From Scandinavium sp036495715 (GTDB taxonomy: Bacteria; Pseudomonadota; Gammaproteobacteria; Enterobacterales; Enterobacteriaceae): DNA of 64,000 nucleotides. Position 1 is the stretch's first letter. The number at the start of each line of letters is the position of its first letter. This document shows positions 16,465-25,931 of this stretch, piece after piece. The notes below the pieces were generated by a model. It was not told the origin of the DNA, searched no databases, and saw nothing but the letters and a program-made list of their open reading frames with translations. The position numbers and the translations under genes are program-made. The stretch lies in assembly GCA_036495715.1 (NCBI GenBank), contig DASXML010000052.1, positions 47,725 through 111,724 on the forward strand, read 5' to 3'.

Positions 16465-16775
16465 GGTGCCTTCACCTCACGCAAAACGGCTTTCGTCAGC
16501 CGGTCGAATTCACCGTTGGCTCGCCAGACATACACGCCGGTGAGCACGAAAGAAATAACAATCACGCCAATGCCAATGGGAATACCGCGCGTGACGCTGG
16601 TTCCGGCGTGCAGCGGCGTACCGAGCCAGCCGGGGGCGAAAGCAATTAACAGGATAAAACCGACGTAAACCACCAGCATGATAAGGGACAGGATCGTGGC
16701 AAACCGTTGCCGTTTTTCGACTAACTCCCTGAAATGCGCACTGTCTTCTATCTGCTGACAAATAGTTTCATTCAT
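16461..16775 (-). CDS. yjcH: Inner-membrane protein YjcH (DUF485)
   Basis: A 104-residue protein with two membrane segments (about residues 24-46 and 60-84), the length of E. coli YjcH. It always accompanies actP and may assist it; no biochemical role is proven. The start at 16775 (MNETICQ) was chosen over a longer frame because it matches the family and has a GGAG site. Confidence 0.93.
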   Translation of the reverse strand: MNETICQQIEDSAHFRELVEKRQRFATILSLIMLVVYVGFILLIAFAPGWLGTPLHAGTSVTRGIPIGIGVIVISFVLTGVYVWRANGEFDRLTKAVLREVKAP

Positions 16776-16804
16776 CACAGAGTTCTCCAGAGGTCCCCGT
16801 TGTC

Positions 16805-16922
16805 TTTCATGCTGCAGGTGCGTTGGCCGCACACGATCACCCCAGTCACATAGTTAGCTATGCTCCTGGGGATGTTCGTGCTTGCCGCCTTCCTGCAACA
16901 CGAAATCCATAGGGGAGGGTAA
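16805..16922. repeat. ERIC-type intergenic repeat, copy 2
   Basis: An almost full-length ERIC element: a CATGCTGCAGGTGCGTTGGC left part, the core CCCCAGTCACATAG with CTATGCTCCTGGGGAT, and the right part TTGCCGCCTTCCTGCAACAC. It sits inside the acs-yjcH intergenic region, so it should be transcribed with the operon and may affect mRNA stability. Confidence 0.9.
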
Positions 16923-16943
16923 GATATTGTTTTAATTAAAAGC

Positions 16944-17042
16944 ACCGTACGATTCCCTCGCCCCAAAGGAGAAAGGGTTAGGGCGAGAGGAAAATGTACG
17001 GCTCAATCCTCTCACCCGACCCTCGCCTGAAAAAGCGAGGGG
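16944..17042. repeat. Tandem hairpins after acs
   Basis: Two inverted repeats: CTCGCCC (16957-16963) / GGGCGAG (16981-16987) and CCCTCGC (17020-17026) / GCGAGGG (17035-17041). An outer CCGTAC/GTACGG pair (about 16945-17000) encloses the first. This resembles a repetitive hairpin often seen at enterobacterial gene ends. Between acs and yjcH it may lower expression of the distal genes. Confidence 0.65.
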
Positions 17043-17052
17043 TAATTCAGCA

Positions 17053-19011
17053 TTAAGAAGGCATTGAAATGGACTGCTTCTCTTCGAGCAGTTTTTCCAC
17101 CACGCCAGGATCCGCCAGGGTCGAGGTATCACCAAAGTTGCTGGTATCCCCGGCGGCGATTTTGCGCAGAATACGGCGCATGATTTTGCCGGAACGGGTT
17201 TTTGGCAGCGAATCGGTCCAGTGCAGCACGTCCGGCGTTGCCAGCGGGCCAATCTCTTTACGCACCCAGTTACGCACCTCGGTGTACAATTCCGGGCTGG
17301 GTTCTTCGCCGTGATTCAGGGTGACGTAGGCATAAATTGCCTGGCCTTTGATGCTGTGCGGAATGCCAACCACCGCCGCTTCGGCGATTTTCGGATGTGA
17401 CACCAGCGCGGACTCAATTTCTGCGGTACCCAGACGGTGACCGGAGACGTTCAGCACGTCATCGACGCGGCCCGTTATCCAGAAGTAACCGTCTTCGTCA
17501 CGACGTGCGCCGTCGCCGCTGAAGTACATATTTTTGAAGGTTGAGAAATAGGTCTGCTCAAAGCGCTCGTGATCGCCAAACAGCGTACGCGCAGAACCCG
17601 GCCAGGAATCGGTGATCACCAGATTGCCCTCGGTCGCGCCCTCCAGCACGTTGCCCTCGTTATCAACCAGCGCAGGCTGCACGCCGAAGAACGGACGGGT
17701 CGCCGAACCGGCTTTCAGTTCAGTCGCGCCGGGAATGGGGGTGATCATAAAGCCGCCGGTTTCGGTTTGCCACCAGGTGTCCATCACCGGGCATTTTTCG
17801 TTACCGATTTTCTTCCAGTACCACTCCCAGGCTTCCGGGTTGATAGGCTCGCCCACGGAACCGAGAATGCGCAGCGAAGAACGGTCGGTGCCCTGAATCG
17901 CTTTATCCCCTTCCGCCATCAGTGCGCGGATAGCAGTTGGCGCGGTGTACAGGATATTCACCTTGTGCTTATCAACCACCTGACTCATACGCGCAGGCGT
18001 CGGCCAGTTTGGCACGCCTTCAAACATTAACGTGGTGGCGCCACAGGCCAGCGGGCCGTACAGCAGATAGCTGTGTCCGGTCACCCAGCCCACATCGGCA
18101 GTACACCAGTAAATATCGCCCTGGTGGTAATCAAACACATATTTGAACGTGGTTGCCGCATACACCAGGTAACCGCCGGTGGTGTGCAGCACGCCTTTTG
18201 GTTTCCCGGTCGAACCGGAGGTGTAAAGAATGAACAGCGGATCTTCTGCGCCGACTTCAACCGGCTGATGCTGGTCGCTGGCTTTTTCGGTCAGCTCGCT
18301 CCACCACAGGTCGCGGCCTTCATGCCAGGCGACATCGCCGCCGGTACGCTTAAGCACCACGACGTGTTCAACGGTTTTCACGTTTGGATTTTTCAGCGCG
18401 TCATCGACGTTTTTCTTCAGCGGAATCGAACGGCCCGCACGCACGCCTTCATCGGCAGTGATCACCAGCCGTGAGCTGGAATCGATAATGCGTCCGGCCA
18501 CCGCTTCCGGTGAGAAGCCGCCGAAAATCACAGAGTGCACGGCACCGATGCGCGCGCAGGCAAGCATCGCGACTGCGGCTTCCGGCACCATCGGCATATA
18601 GATAGCCACGACGTCGCCTTTTTTGATGCCAAGGCCGGTCAGGACGTTGGCGAAGCGGCAGACATCACGGTGCAATTCTGTATAGGTAATTTTTTTGCTT
18701 TGGCTGGCGTCATCGCCTTCCCAGATGATGGCGGTCTGGTCGCCGCGTTCGGCCAGATGGCGATCGAGGCAGTTGGCTGCCAGATTCAGGGTGCCGTCTT
18801 CGTACCATTTAATCGACACATTGCCGGGCGCGAAGGAGGTGTTTTTCACTTTCTGATACGGCTTGATCCAGTCGAGAATTTTCCCCTGTTCGCCCCAAAA
18901 GGCGTCCGGGTTGCTGACCGACTGCTGGTACATCGCTTGGTACTGTTCCGGGTTAATCAGGCAGTTTTCCGCAATATTTGCGGGAATAGAGTGTTTGTGT
19001 ATTTGGCTCAT
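17053..19011 (-). CDS. acs: Acetyl-CoA synthetase Acs
   Basis: A 652-residue AMP-forming enzyme that makes acetyl-CoA from acetate, ATP and CoA through acetyl-AMP. The ATP loop LFILYTSGSTGKPKG is near residues 260-274, the adenylate motif MDTWWQTETGG follows, and the C-terminal lysine K609 in KTRSGK is the residue known to be switched off by acetylation. Length and start equal E. coli Acs. It leads the acs-yjcH-actP operon and is divergent from gltP. A CRP-like site lies upstream. Confidence 0.98.
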   Translation of the reverse strand: MSQIHKHSIPANIAENCLINPEQYQAMYQQSVSNPDAFWGEQGKILDWIKPYQKVKNTSFAPGNVSIKWYEDGTLNLAANCLDRHLAERGDQTAIIWEGDDASQSKKITYTELHRDVCRFANVLTGLGIKKGDVVAIYMPMVPEAAVAMLACARIGAVHSVIFGGFSPEAVAGRIIDSSSRLVITADEGVRAGRSIPLKKNVDDALKNPNVKTVEHVVVLKRTGGDVAWHEGRDLWWSELTEKASDQHQPVEVGAEDPLFILYTSGSTGKPKGVLHTTGGYLVYAATTFKYVFDYHQGDIYWCTADVGWVTGHSYLLYGPLACGATTLMFEGVPNWPTPARMSQVVDKHKVNILYTAPTAIRALMAEGDKAIQGTDRSSLRILGSVGEPINPEAWEWYWKKIGNEKCPVMDTWWQTETGGFMITPIPGATELKAGSATRPFFGVQPALVDNEGNVLEGATEGNLVITDSWPGSARTLFGDHERFEQTYFSTFKNMYFSGDGARRDEDGYFWITGRVDDVLNVSGHRLGTAEIESALVSHPKIAEAAVVGIPHSIKGQAIYAYVTLNHGEEPSPELYTEVRNWVRKEIGPLATPDVLHWTDSLPKTRSGKIMRRILRKIAAGDTSNFGDTSTLADPGVVEKLLEEKQSISMPS

Positions 19012-19425
19012 GCTTTTTTTCTCCCTGTAGAATGTTAATAATATGTCAAGTAATCGTTAATTATAGAGCGTATAACGGCTTTGTTTATTATTTGGGCGAC
19101 AGATCACGCATTCTTTGCAGAGTATGAAAATCCACCAAACGAACCTTAGAAGATGAATAATAACCATGATGAATTTATAGTTTTTTAGAACAGGAAAGGT
19201 TTTTTATAACAAAAGGTTATTTTCGGTAACCACACTTAATTTGCCTTCTTCCCCTTTTTGTCAGTCGAAAGCCCCGTAATGAAGGGCTTGCGCGGTATGC
19301 CATACAGGTGGTACTGATACGCCGCGTTAAAAAACGCCATGCAAAAACACAACACGTCCGATCCCCGTTCTCGTGGGTAACATTCATCATGTGAATGTCG
19401 CCCTGCATTGAGGAAGTCTGTAGTC
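19012..19425. promoter_or_regulatory. acs-gltP divergent control region with a CRP-like site
   Basis: This 414-base gap holds no gene. On the minus strand CGTGATCTGTCGCCCA (19108-19093) matches the proximal CRP site remembered for E. coli acs, and a TATAAT box lies at 19065-19060. Activation of acs by cAMP-CRP when acetate must be scavenged is expected. The gltP promoter should lie nearer 19300-19400; a GAGGAAG ribosome site precedes gltP. In E. coli the nrf operon lies between acs and gltP; nothing of it remains here. Confidence 0.6.
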
Positions 19426-20739
19426 ATGAAAAAAGCGAAAGTCAGCCTGGCCTGGCAAATCCTGCTGGCGTTAGTGCTGGGTATTCTTCTGGGCAGTTAT
19501 CTGCATTACCAAAGCGACAGCCGTGAATGGCTGATTACCAATTTGTTATCGCCAGCCGGTGATATCTTCATTCATCTGATCAAAATGATTGTGGTGCCGA
19601 TTGTGATTTCGACGCTGGTGGTCGGGATTGCGGGCGTGGGCGATGCCAAGTCGCTGGGACGTATCGGCGCGAAAACCATTATCTATTTTGAAATCATCAC
19701 CACCCTTGCCATCGTGCTGGGTATCACTCTGGCGAATGTGTTCCAGCCGGGCGCGGGCATTGATATGTCGGCGCTGGCGACGGTCGATATTTCCAAATAC
19801 CAGAGCACCGCCGCCGATGTGCAAAGCCATGCGCATGGCCTGATGGGGACCATTTTGTCGCTGGTGCCGACTAACATTTTTGCCTCGATGGCGAAAGGCG
19901 AAATGCTGCCGATTATCTTCTTCTCGGTGCTGTTTGGTCTGGGGCTGTCGTCGCTGCCGTCTGCGCACCGTGAACCGCTGGTCACTGTTTTCCGTTCGGT
20001 GTCCGAAACCATGTTCAAAGTGACGCACATGGTGATGCGTTATGCGCCGGTGGGCGTGTTCGCGCTGATTTCGGTTACCGTCGCCAACTTCGGTTTTGCC
20101 TCGCTGTGGCCGCTCGCCAAGCTGGTGATTCTGGTGTACGCCGCGATTGTGTTCTTCGCGCTGGTGGTGCTGGGCGGGGTGGCAAAAATGTGCGGCCTCA
20201 GCATCTGGATTTTGATTCGTATTCTGAAAGATGAACTGATTCTGGCGTACTCCACGGCAAGCTCCGAAAGCGTATTGCCGAGAATTATCGAGAAGATGGA
20301 AGCCTACGGCGCACCAGCGTCGATAACCAGTTTTGTGGTGCCGACGGGTTACTCCTTTAACCTTGATGGATCAACGCTGTACCAAAGCATCGCGGCGATT
20401 TTCATCGCTCAGCTGTATGGCATTGACCTCTCTCTCGGCCAGGAAATCATTCTGGTGCTGACGCTGATGGTGACGTCGAAAGGCATCGCGGGCGTGCCCG
20501 GTGTGTCGTTCGTGGTGCTGCTGGCCACGCTCGGCAGTGTCGGTATTCCGCTGGAAGGGCTGGCGTTTATTGCAGGTGTTGACCGACTTCTCGACATGGC
20601 GCGTACTGCGCTGAACGTGGTCGGTAATGCGCTGGCGGTGCTGGTGATTGCCAAGTGGGAACACAAATTCGACCGCAAAAAAGCGCAGGCGTATGAGCGC
20701 GACGTGTTGGGGAAATTTGAGAAGACCGTGAACCGTTAA
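19426..20739 (+). CDS. gltP: Glutamate/aspartate:proton symporter GltP
   Basis: A 437-residue DAACS-family transporter, same length as E. coli GltP. It has eight membrane helices plus re-entrant hairpins; the serine-rich HP1 stretch AYSTASSESVLPRI and the TM7 motif FNLDGSTLYQS form the substrate and cation site. Import of L-glutamate and L-aspartate is driven by protons. The ATG at 19426 (MKKAKVSLAW) matches the family start; an upstream GTG was dismissed. Confidence 0.96.
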   Translation: MKKAKVSLAWQILLALVLGILLGSYLHYQSDSREWLITNLLSPAGDIFIHLIKMIVVPIVISTLVVGIAGVGDAKSLGRIGAKTIIYFEIITTLAIVLGITLANVFQPGAGIDMSALATVDISKYQSTAADVQSHAHGLMGTILSLVPTNIFASMAKGEMLPIIFFSVLFGLGLSSLPSAHREPLVTVFRSVSETMFKVTHMVMRYAPVGVFALISVTVANFGFASLWPLAKLVILVYAAIVFFALVVLGGVAKMCGLSIWILIRILKDELILAYSTASSESVLPRIIEKMEAYGAPASITSFVVPTGYSFNLDGSTLYQSIAAIFIAQLYGIDLSLGQEIILVLTLMVTSKGIAGVPGVSFVVLLATLGSVGIPLEGLAFIAGVDRLLDMARTALNVVGNALAVLVIAKWEHKFDRKKAQAYERDVLGKFEKTVNR

Positions 20740-20746
20740 AATCAAA

Positions 20747-20882
20747 ATGCCCGGCGGCGCTTGCGCTTGCGAACGCGTCTTTTGTAGGCCCGTGCCAGCG
20801 CAGCGCCGCCGGGCGCAATTAGCAGGCCGTAAACGTTGACCCCAAAACCGTAGGCCCGCGCCAGCGTAGCGCCGCCGGGCGA
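20747..20882. repeat. REP/BIME-type element with two units
   Basis: Between convergent gltP and yjcO. It contains GCCCGGCGGCGCTTGCGC, TGTAGGCCC and two copies of GCCAGCG(C/T)AGCGCCGCCGGGC, giving strong GC-rich hairpins. Related units occur at 24831, 45055, 53486 and 57537. Confidence 0.85.
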
Positions 20883-20886
20883 TAAG

Positions 20887-21558
20887 CTACTCGCCGCTCA
20901 ATGCATCAAGCGCTTCACATCCCGAATCGTTGCCTTCCAGACAGCTGACGTTAAACCAGTTCAGCGCTTTTTGTTTATTGGGCGCGATAAACCCTTTTTC
21001 CCCATCGCGAAACATCACACCCGCCCAATATTCGGCATAGCCAGAGCGTGACAGCATCGAGCTGCTTTTGAAGAATTCGGTGGCCTTCGCGTCATCTTCT
21101 TTTAACTCGCCGCCGTTGGCATAAATCAGGCCGAGCAGCATCTGCGCGTCTACAGCGGAATCGCTGTCGCTGTTTTCGGCGGCGTTTTCCAGCAGCGAAA
21201 GGGCACGTGAATAGTCCGTTTTTCCCGCCTGCGTGTTCACCAGCGTGTGGGCGAGGGTGATTTTCCCGCTCGAACTGCCCGCGAGTACTGCCTGTTCGGC
21301 GAGTTTACGCGCATCGGGCAGGCTGGTTTTCATCATCATCTGCGCGAGTAAGGCGACCGCATCTGGCTCGCCTGCTTGCGCCGCTTTCTCCGCCCAATAA
21401 CGCGCGTGCGGTTCATCGCCGGAACTGTAGTAGGTGTCGGCCAGATAATACTGGGCGCGTTTGTCGCCCGCTTCGGCCTGCTCTTGATACTGGCTACCGA
21501 TCTCATCGGCCTGCGCCAGCAAGGGAAATAACAGCCACAAACCGCAGCGTTTCATCAT
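20887..21558 (-). CDS. yjcO: Sel1-repeat periplasmic protein YjcO
   Basis: A 223-residue exported protein, a little shorter than E. coli YjcO. A signal peptide (MMKRCGLWLLFPLLAQA) precedes several Sel1/TPR-like repeats, for example AEAGDKRAQYYLADTYYSSG and VDAQMLLGLIYANG. Such repeats mediate protein contacts. No partner is known. It sits between gltP and fdhF as in E. coli. The ribosome site is weak and either of the two initial ATGs could be used. Confidence 0.88.
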   Translation of the reverse strand: MMKRCGLWLLFPLLAQADEIGSQYQEQAEAGDKRAQYYLADTYYSSGDEPHARYWAEKAAQAGEPDAVALLAQMMMKTSLPDARKLAEQAVLAGSSSGKITLAHTLVNTQAGKTDYSRALSLLENAAENSDSDSAVDAQMLLGLIYANGGELKEDDAKATEFFKSSSMLSRSGYAEYWAGVMFRDGEKGFIAPNKQKALNWFNVSCLEGNDSGCEALDALSGE

Positions 21559-21632
21559 CAGTTATTCATTTTTAAGAAAGGCCCCACAGTATAGAGAGGA
21601 CAAAAAAAGAAAGAAATGGCTGAGCCGCACCC

Positions 21633-21660
21633 AAAAAAAGGGGGTGAAAATTTCACCCCT
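21633..21660 (-). terminator. fdhF terminator
   Basis: On the minus strand GGGGTGAAA and TTTCACCCC (21659-21651 and 21649-21641) form a 9-bp stem followed by C and a run of seven T (21640-21633), 23 bases after the fdhF stop. Confidence 0.88.
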
Positions 21661-21682
21661 AAAGTCGGACAGTTGAATGGCT

Positions 21683-23830
21683 TCAGCCCCGTGCACTCTC
21701 ACGTAACCGGGACTTCAGCTTGGTGTATTCGTCGATAACGTATTGTTCGGCGCTGCGCTGATCGGCGATGCGCTCCACGCGCACGGCACAATATTTGTAT
21801 TCCGGCGTTTTGGTTATCGGACTTAAGTTCTCTGTCACCAGCTCGTTACAGGCGCCAATCCACCACTGGTAGGTCATGTACACCGCTCCGACGTTCGGGC
21901 GATCGCTGACCTGCGCGCGGGTGATGACTTTGCCCTTACGCGAATGCACCCACACCAGCGCCTCGTTTTCGATACCAAGTTTTGCCGCATCGGCGGTGTT
22001 GATCTGCGCGTAACCCGGTTCGTCGGCGAGCGCCGCCAGCGCGGCACAGTTCCCGGTCATCGAACGACAGGAGTAGTGGCCCACTTCACGCACGGTTGAG
22101 AGCACCATCGGATACGCTTCGGTGAGCTTATCGATAGGCGCGACCCAGTCGCAGGTAAAGAACTGCGCCATCCCGTTCGGGGTATCGAACTTCTCTTTAA
22201 AGAGATACGACGTGCCCTGATCGGCGTCAGACTCATCGCGGCACGGCCACATGATATAGCCCAGTTCACCCATTTTTTCGTAGGTGGCCCCGGTGAAATC
22301 CGGACACAGATGACGCAACTCATCCCAAATTTCCTGGGTGTTGTTGTAGTGCATCGGGTAGCCCATGCGGGTGGCGATTTCGCTGATGATTTGCCAGTCG
22401 GTTTTCAGATCCCACTTCGGTTCAACCGCTTTAAAGAAGCGCTGGAAACCACGGTCGGCGGCGGTATACACCCCTTCGTGCTCGCCCCAGGAGGTGGACG
22501 GCAAAATGACGTCGGCCGCCGAAGCGGTTTTGGTCATAAAGATGTCCTGCACGATAACCAGTTCGAGATCCTCAAACCCTTTGCGCACCGCCGACAGCTC
22601 GGCATCGGTTTGCAGCGGATCTTCACCCATAATGTACGCCGCACGTACTTCGCCATGCGCCGCGCGATGTGGCAGCTCGCTGATGCGATAGCCCGTATGT
22701 TCAGGCAGACTTGCCACGCCCCAGGCTTTGGCGAATTTCTCGCGGTTGGCCGGATTGTTGATGTACTGGTAGCCCGGATAGGTATCCGGCAGCGCACCCA
22801 TATCGCACGCGCCCTGCACGTTATTTTGCCCACGCACCGGGTTCACGCCAACGCTCGGACGACCGAGATTGCCGGTGAGCATCGCCAGGCTTGTCAGCGA
22901 ACGCACGGTTTCCACGCCCTGATAGAACTGGGTCACGCCCATGCCCCACAGGATCGCAGCGGATTTCGCCGCAGCGTACATTCTCGCGCACTGACGAATC
23001 TCTTGTGCGCTCACGCCGGTGATGGTTTCCACCGATTCCGGCGTATAGCCTTCAACGATTTTGCGATACTCCTCGAAGCCCTCGGTACGGCTGGCGACGA
23101 AGGTCGTGTCGTAGAGATTCTCCTCGATGATCACATGGCCGATTGCGTTCAGCAGCGCGATGTTCGAACCGTTTTTCAACGCGATATGCATATCGGCAAT
23201 GCGCGCGGTTTCAATTTTGCGCGGATCGCAGACGATAATTTTCGCGCCATTACGTTTGGCGTTAATCACGTGATTCGCCACGATCGGGTGGGAATCCGCC
23301 GGGTTGTAGCCGAAGATAAACACCAGATCGGTGTTATCAATCTCTGTGATGGCATTGCTCATTGCGCCATTACCGACCGATTGGTGCAGACCTGCAACCG
23401 AAGGGCCGTGTCAGACGCGTGCGCAGCAGTCGACGTTATTGGTGCCAATAACGGCGCGCGCAAATTTTTGCATCACATAGTTGGTTTCGTTACCCGTGCC
23501 GCGTGAAGAGCCGGTGGTCTGGATGGCGTCCGGGCCGTATTTGGCCTTGATGGCGCTCAGGCGATCGGCAACGTAGTTCAGCGCTTCATCCCAGGAAACA
23601 GATTCCAGTTTGCCGCCACGCTGGCGACGGATCATCGGGGTTTTCAGACGCGGGGTGAGGATCTGGGTATCGTTGATAAAATCCCAGCCGTAGTAGCCTT
23701 TCAGGCATAGCGTGCCCTGATTGGTTTTCCCCTGCGCCGCTTCCGCCCGGATTATTTTGCCGTTATCCACCACCAGGTTTATCTTGCAGCCTGATGCGCA
23801 GTAAGGGCAAACCGTGACGACTTTTTTCAT
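21683..23830 (-). CDS. fdhF: Formate dehydrogenase H FdhF (selenocysteine protein)
   Basis: A 715-residue molybdopterin enzyme oxidising formate to CO2 in the formate hydrogenlyase complex. It is one gene, not two: an in-frame UGA at 23413-23411 is selenocysteine codon 140 in the context CCARV-U-HGPSVAG, with the conserved His141 next to it. The [4Fe-4S] ligands C8, C11, C15 and C42 are present, followed by K44. Total length equals the E. coli enzyme. A sigma-54 promoter lies upstream and a strong terminator downstream. Translation needs SelB and tRNA-Sec, which are outside the window. Confidence 0.97.
23374..23413 (-). promoter_or_regulatory. Selenocysteine insertion element (bacterial SECIS) in fdhF
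   Basis: The 40 bases from the UGA codon onward can form the fdhF SECIS hairpin, with the GGTCT-containing apical loop (within GCAGGTCTGC) that SelB binds. The sequence is close to that remembered for E. coli fdhF, so UGA is decoded as Sec rather than stop. Confidence 0.88.
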
Positions 23831-24092
23831 CGGTTTCGCTCCACTTAAACAGTCGCATAAATGCGTTCAGTGCTCCCTAATGCAGGTTTTATGCCACTCT
23901 TTATCGTGTGGGTATTTCGGCGTTTGGCGGGGGAAAGCGGTGTCGAAAAAGCGTCGTTCGTCAGTTTTGACGTGTCGAAAGCCGCCGGGATGTGACAGCG
24001 GTTAAAGATTCATCATCACAGGCTGGCATTGGCTGGAGCGTACAGCAGAATCAGCCAGACTTACTCCATAGCGTTCTGGGCAGGGGCTGACG
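23831..24092 (-). promoter_or_regulatory. fdhF sigma-54 promoter region
   Basis: On the minus strand TGGCATAAAACCTGCA (23896-23881) fits the sigma-54 -24/-12 pattern (GG and GC elements ten bases apart), about 50 bases upstream of the fdhF start. Further upstream, about 23940-23980, are TGTCGA and TTTTGACG repeats that could be the FhlA activator site, though I cannot fix its borders. Induction by formate through FhlA is known for fdhF. The right end must also hold the promoter of the response regulator gene. Confidence 0.75.
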
Positions 24093-24824
24093 ATGAAACC
24101 GGTCATTCTGGTAATTGATGACGACACCGCAATCTGCGAACTTCTGCGGGATGTGCTCGCCGAGCATGTGTTTGACGTCGCGGTGTGCCATCTCGGCCAA
24201 CAGGGTGTGGCGATGGTGGCGCAACGGCCCGATATCGCGCTGGTGCTGCTCGACATGATGCTGCCGGATATCAACGGCTTGCAGGTGCTTATCCAGCTGC
24301 AAAAACTGCGCCCGGAATTGCCCGTCGTGATGTTGACCGGCATGGGCAGCGAATCCGATGTGGTGGTCGGGCTGGAAATGGGCGCAGACGATTACATCGG
24401 CAAACCGTTTAATCCGCGGATAGTGGTGGCGCGACTGAAAGCCGTTTTACGCCGCAGCGGCGCGCTGACGGTGGATGTGCGCAGCGAGCAGGGCAGTGGC
24501 ATGACGTTTAACGGCTGGCGGCTGGACACCGAACGCTGTGAACTGTTCAGCCCCGCGCAACATGCCGTCGCGTTGACCCAGGGAGAATATGGCCTGCTGC
24601 TGGCGCTGGCGCAAAATGCACGGCGCGTGTTGAGCCGGGAACAGTTGCTGGAACTCACTCACAGCGAAAGTACCGAGGTGTTCGACCGAACGATTGATGT
24701 GCTGATCATGCGTCTGCGCCGTAAAATCGAAATTAATCCGCATCAGCCAATGCTAATCAAAACCCTGCGCGGATTAGGTTACGTGTTTGCCGCTGATGTG
24801 GTTCACGGCGACAAAGCCGCGTGA
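24093..24824 (+). CDS. OmpR-family response regulator beside the sugar operon
   Basis: A 243-residue two-component regulator. The receiver domain (residues 3-about 120) has the acidic pocket D10/D11, phosphoacceptor D54 (LVLLDMMLPD), T82 and K104. The C-terminal winged helix (about 140-235) shows LTQGEYGLLLALAQN and RTIDVLIMRLRRKIE. No kinase gene is adjacent; the nearest is the hybrid kinase at 31211, across the six-gene sugar operon, so the two probably form one system controlling that operon. This pairing is inference. It resembles TorR/OmpR-like regulators. Confidence 0.9.
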   Translation: MKPVILVIDDDTAICELLRDVLAEHVFDVAVCHLGQQGVAMVAQRPDIALVLLDMMLPDINGLQVLIQLQKLRPELPVVMLTGMGSESDVVVGLEMGADDYIGKPFNPRIVVARLKAVLRRSGALTVDVRSEQGSGMTFNGWRLDTERCELFSPAQHAVALTQGEYGLLLALAQNARRVLSREQLLELTHSESTEVFDRTIDVLIMRLRRKIEINPHQPMLIKTLRGLGYVFAADVVHGDKAA

Positions 24825-24830
24825 ATGTAT

Positions 24831-24913
24831 TGGCCTGATGGCGCTGCGCTTATCACGCCTACAAACCATTGGTTGCCCTTGTAGGCCGGCAAGCGCTTAG
24901 CGCCGCCGGGCAA
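24831..24913. repeat. REP-type element
   Basis: Contains TGATGGCGCTGCGCTTATCACG, TGTAGGCCGGCAAGCG and GCGCCGCCGGGCA, forming GC-rich hairpins between the convergent response regulator and PfkB-kinase genes. It probably also serves as transcript end for both. Confidence 0.82.
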
Positions 24914-24923
24914 TGCTCGTCAC

Positions 24924-25931
24924 TCACCCCTTCTCACTGATAAACACCTGCAACTCTTCGAGCGTTTTCGCTCCGTCGATGGCGTTGGCGCACAACAGGC
25001 TGGCGCGCGCGCAGGCGTGGGCCAGCAGCACGCTCTGGCGTAACGGCCAGCGTTCGTGGCAGCCGTACAGAAACCCGGCGCAAAACGCATCACCCGCGCC
25101 GACGCTGCCGATTATCTCATTCTGCGCCAGCTTCCATGACGGCACCCACTGGCCCGCTTCGTCTGGCGCTTCGCACCACGCGCCTTCCGGGCAGTGAATA
25201 ACGACGCGTTGTTTCACACCCGCCGCCAGCAGCAGCGTTGCCGCCTGGGCGATATTGTCGATATTGGGTTCGTCGTTTTCGACGCGGATCGGCAGTTCGC
25301 TGAACTCCCCGGCTTCCAGTTCGTTAATCACTAAATAATCGAGATGCGCCAGCGCCGGACGCACCAGCGGCTGATAGCGCGGGTCGCCTTTGCGCGACAC
25401 CAAGTCCAGCGACGTTTCGTACCCTTTCTCACGCATCTGCGCCAGCAGCCGCGCGGCGCGGGTGCCATACTCTTTATCTGCCAAATCCAGACTGTCGAGC
25501 AGCAATAAATAGCCGAGATGGAAGATCTTCATCGATCCTTCCAGCCGATCGAATGCCGGGAGATCCAGCAGACGGTTCGCCCCCGGCGAATGGAAAAACG
25601 TGCGCTGCCCGCTGGGATCGGTCATCACCTGCGACATTGAGGTGGGCGCAAAGGTGGTGCGCTGCACGTGCTGGCGGTTGACGTGATACTGGTCGAGCAT
25701 CGCCATGATGTAATCGCCGTCGCCGTCTTCCCCAATCAGCCCGACCGCCTGCAACGGCAATTGGCGGCGCATTTTGGCGAGCGTCAGCAGCACATTAAGC
25801 GGTGCGCCGCCGGTGGAGCGTTCGCTGTGGGTGATCTCCGCCAACCAGCCGCGTTCGGGCCATTGGACGATGCGATGCACATGATCGACCAGCATATTCC
25901 CAGCGGCGATAATTCCCAGGCGTTCCATCAC
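24924..25931 (-). CDS. PfkB-family sugar kinase
   Basis: A 335-residue ribokinase-fold kinase. The N-terminal pattern TGGAPLNVLLTLAKM at about residues 40-54 is the substrate lid signature, and the ATP/anion-hole motif GSVGAGDAFCAGFLYG with the catalytic Asp is near 276-291. It is the last gene of the sugar operon and overlaps the aldolase gene by 4 bases. Together with isomerase and aldolase, the expected flow is ketose, ketose phosphate, then C-C cleavage. The exact sugar is not evident. Confidence 0.9.
   Translation of the reverse strand: MMERLGIIAAGNMLVDHVHRIVQWPERGWLAEITHSERSTGGAPLNVLLTLAKMRRQLPLQAVGLIGEDGDGDYIMAMLDQYHVNRQHVQRTTFAPTSMSQVMTDPSGQRTFFHSPGANRLLDLPAFDRLEGSMKIFHLGYLLLLDSLDLADKEYGTRAARLLAQMREKGYETSLDLVSRKGDPRYQPLVRPALAHLDYLVINELEAGEFSELPIRVENDEPNIDNIAQAATLLLAAGVKQRVVIHCPEGAWCEAPDEAGQWVPSWKLAQNEIIGSVGAGDAFCAGFLYGCHERWPLRQSVLLAHACARASLLCANAIDGAKTLEELQVFISEKG

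Noticed and set aside
23362..23413. Apparent break splitting fdhF into two genes
   Set aside because: The interruption is a UGA in the exact selenocysteine context of FdhF with the SECIS-like hairpin after it, so the gene is intact.
22310..23506. Long open frame (398 codons) on the plus strand
   Set aside because: It lies fully antisense to fdhF and arises from GC-rich codon bias; the residues are His/Arg/Gly-rich with no family resemblance.
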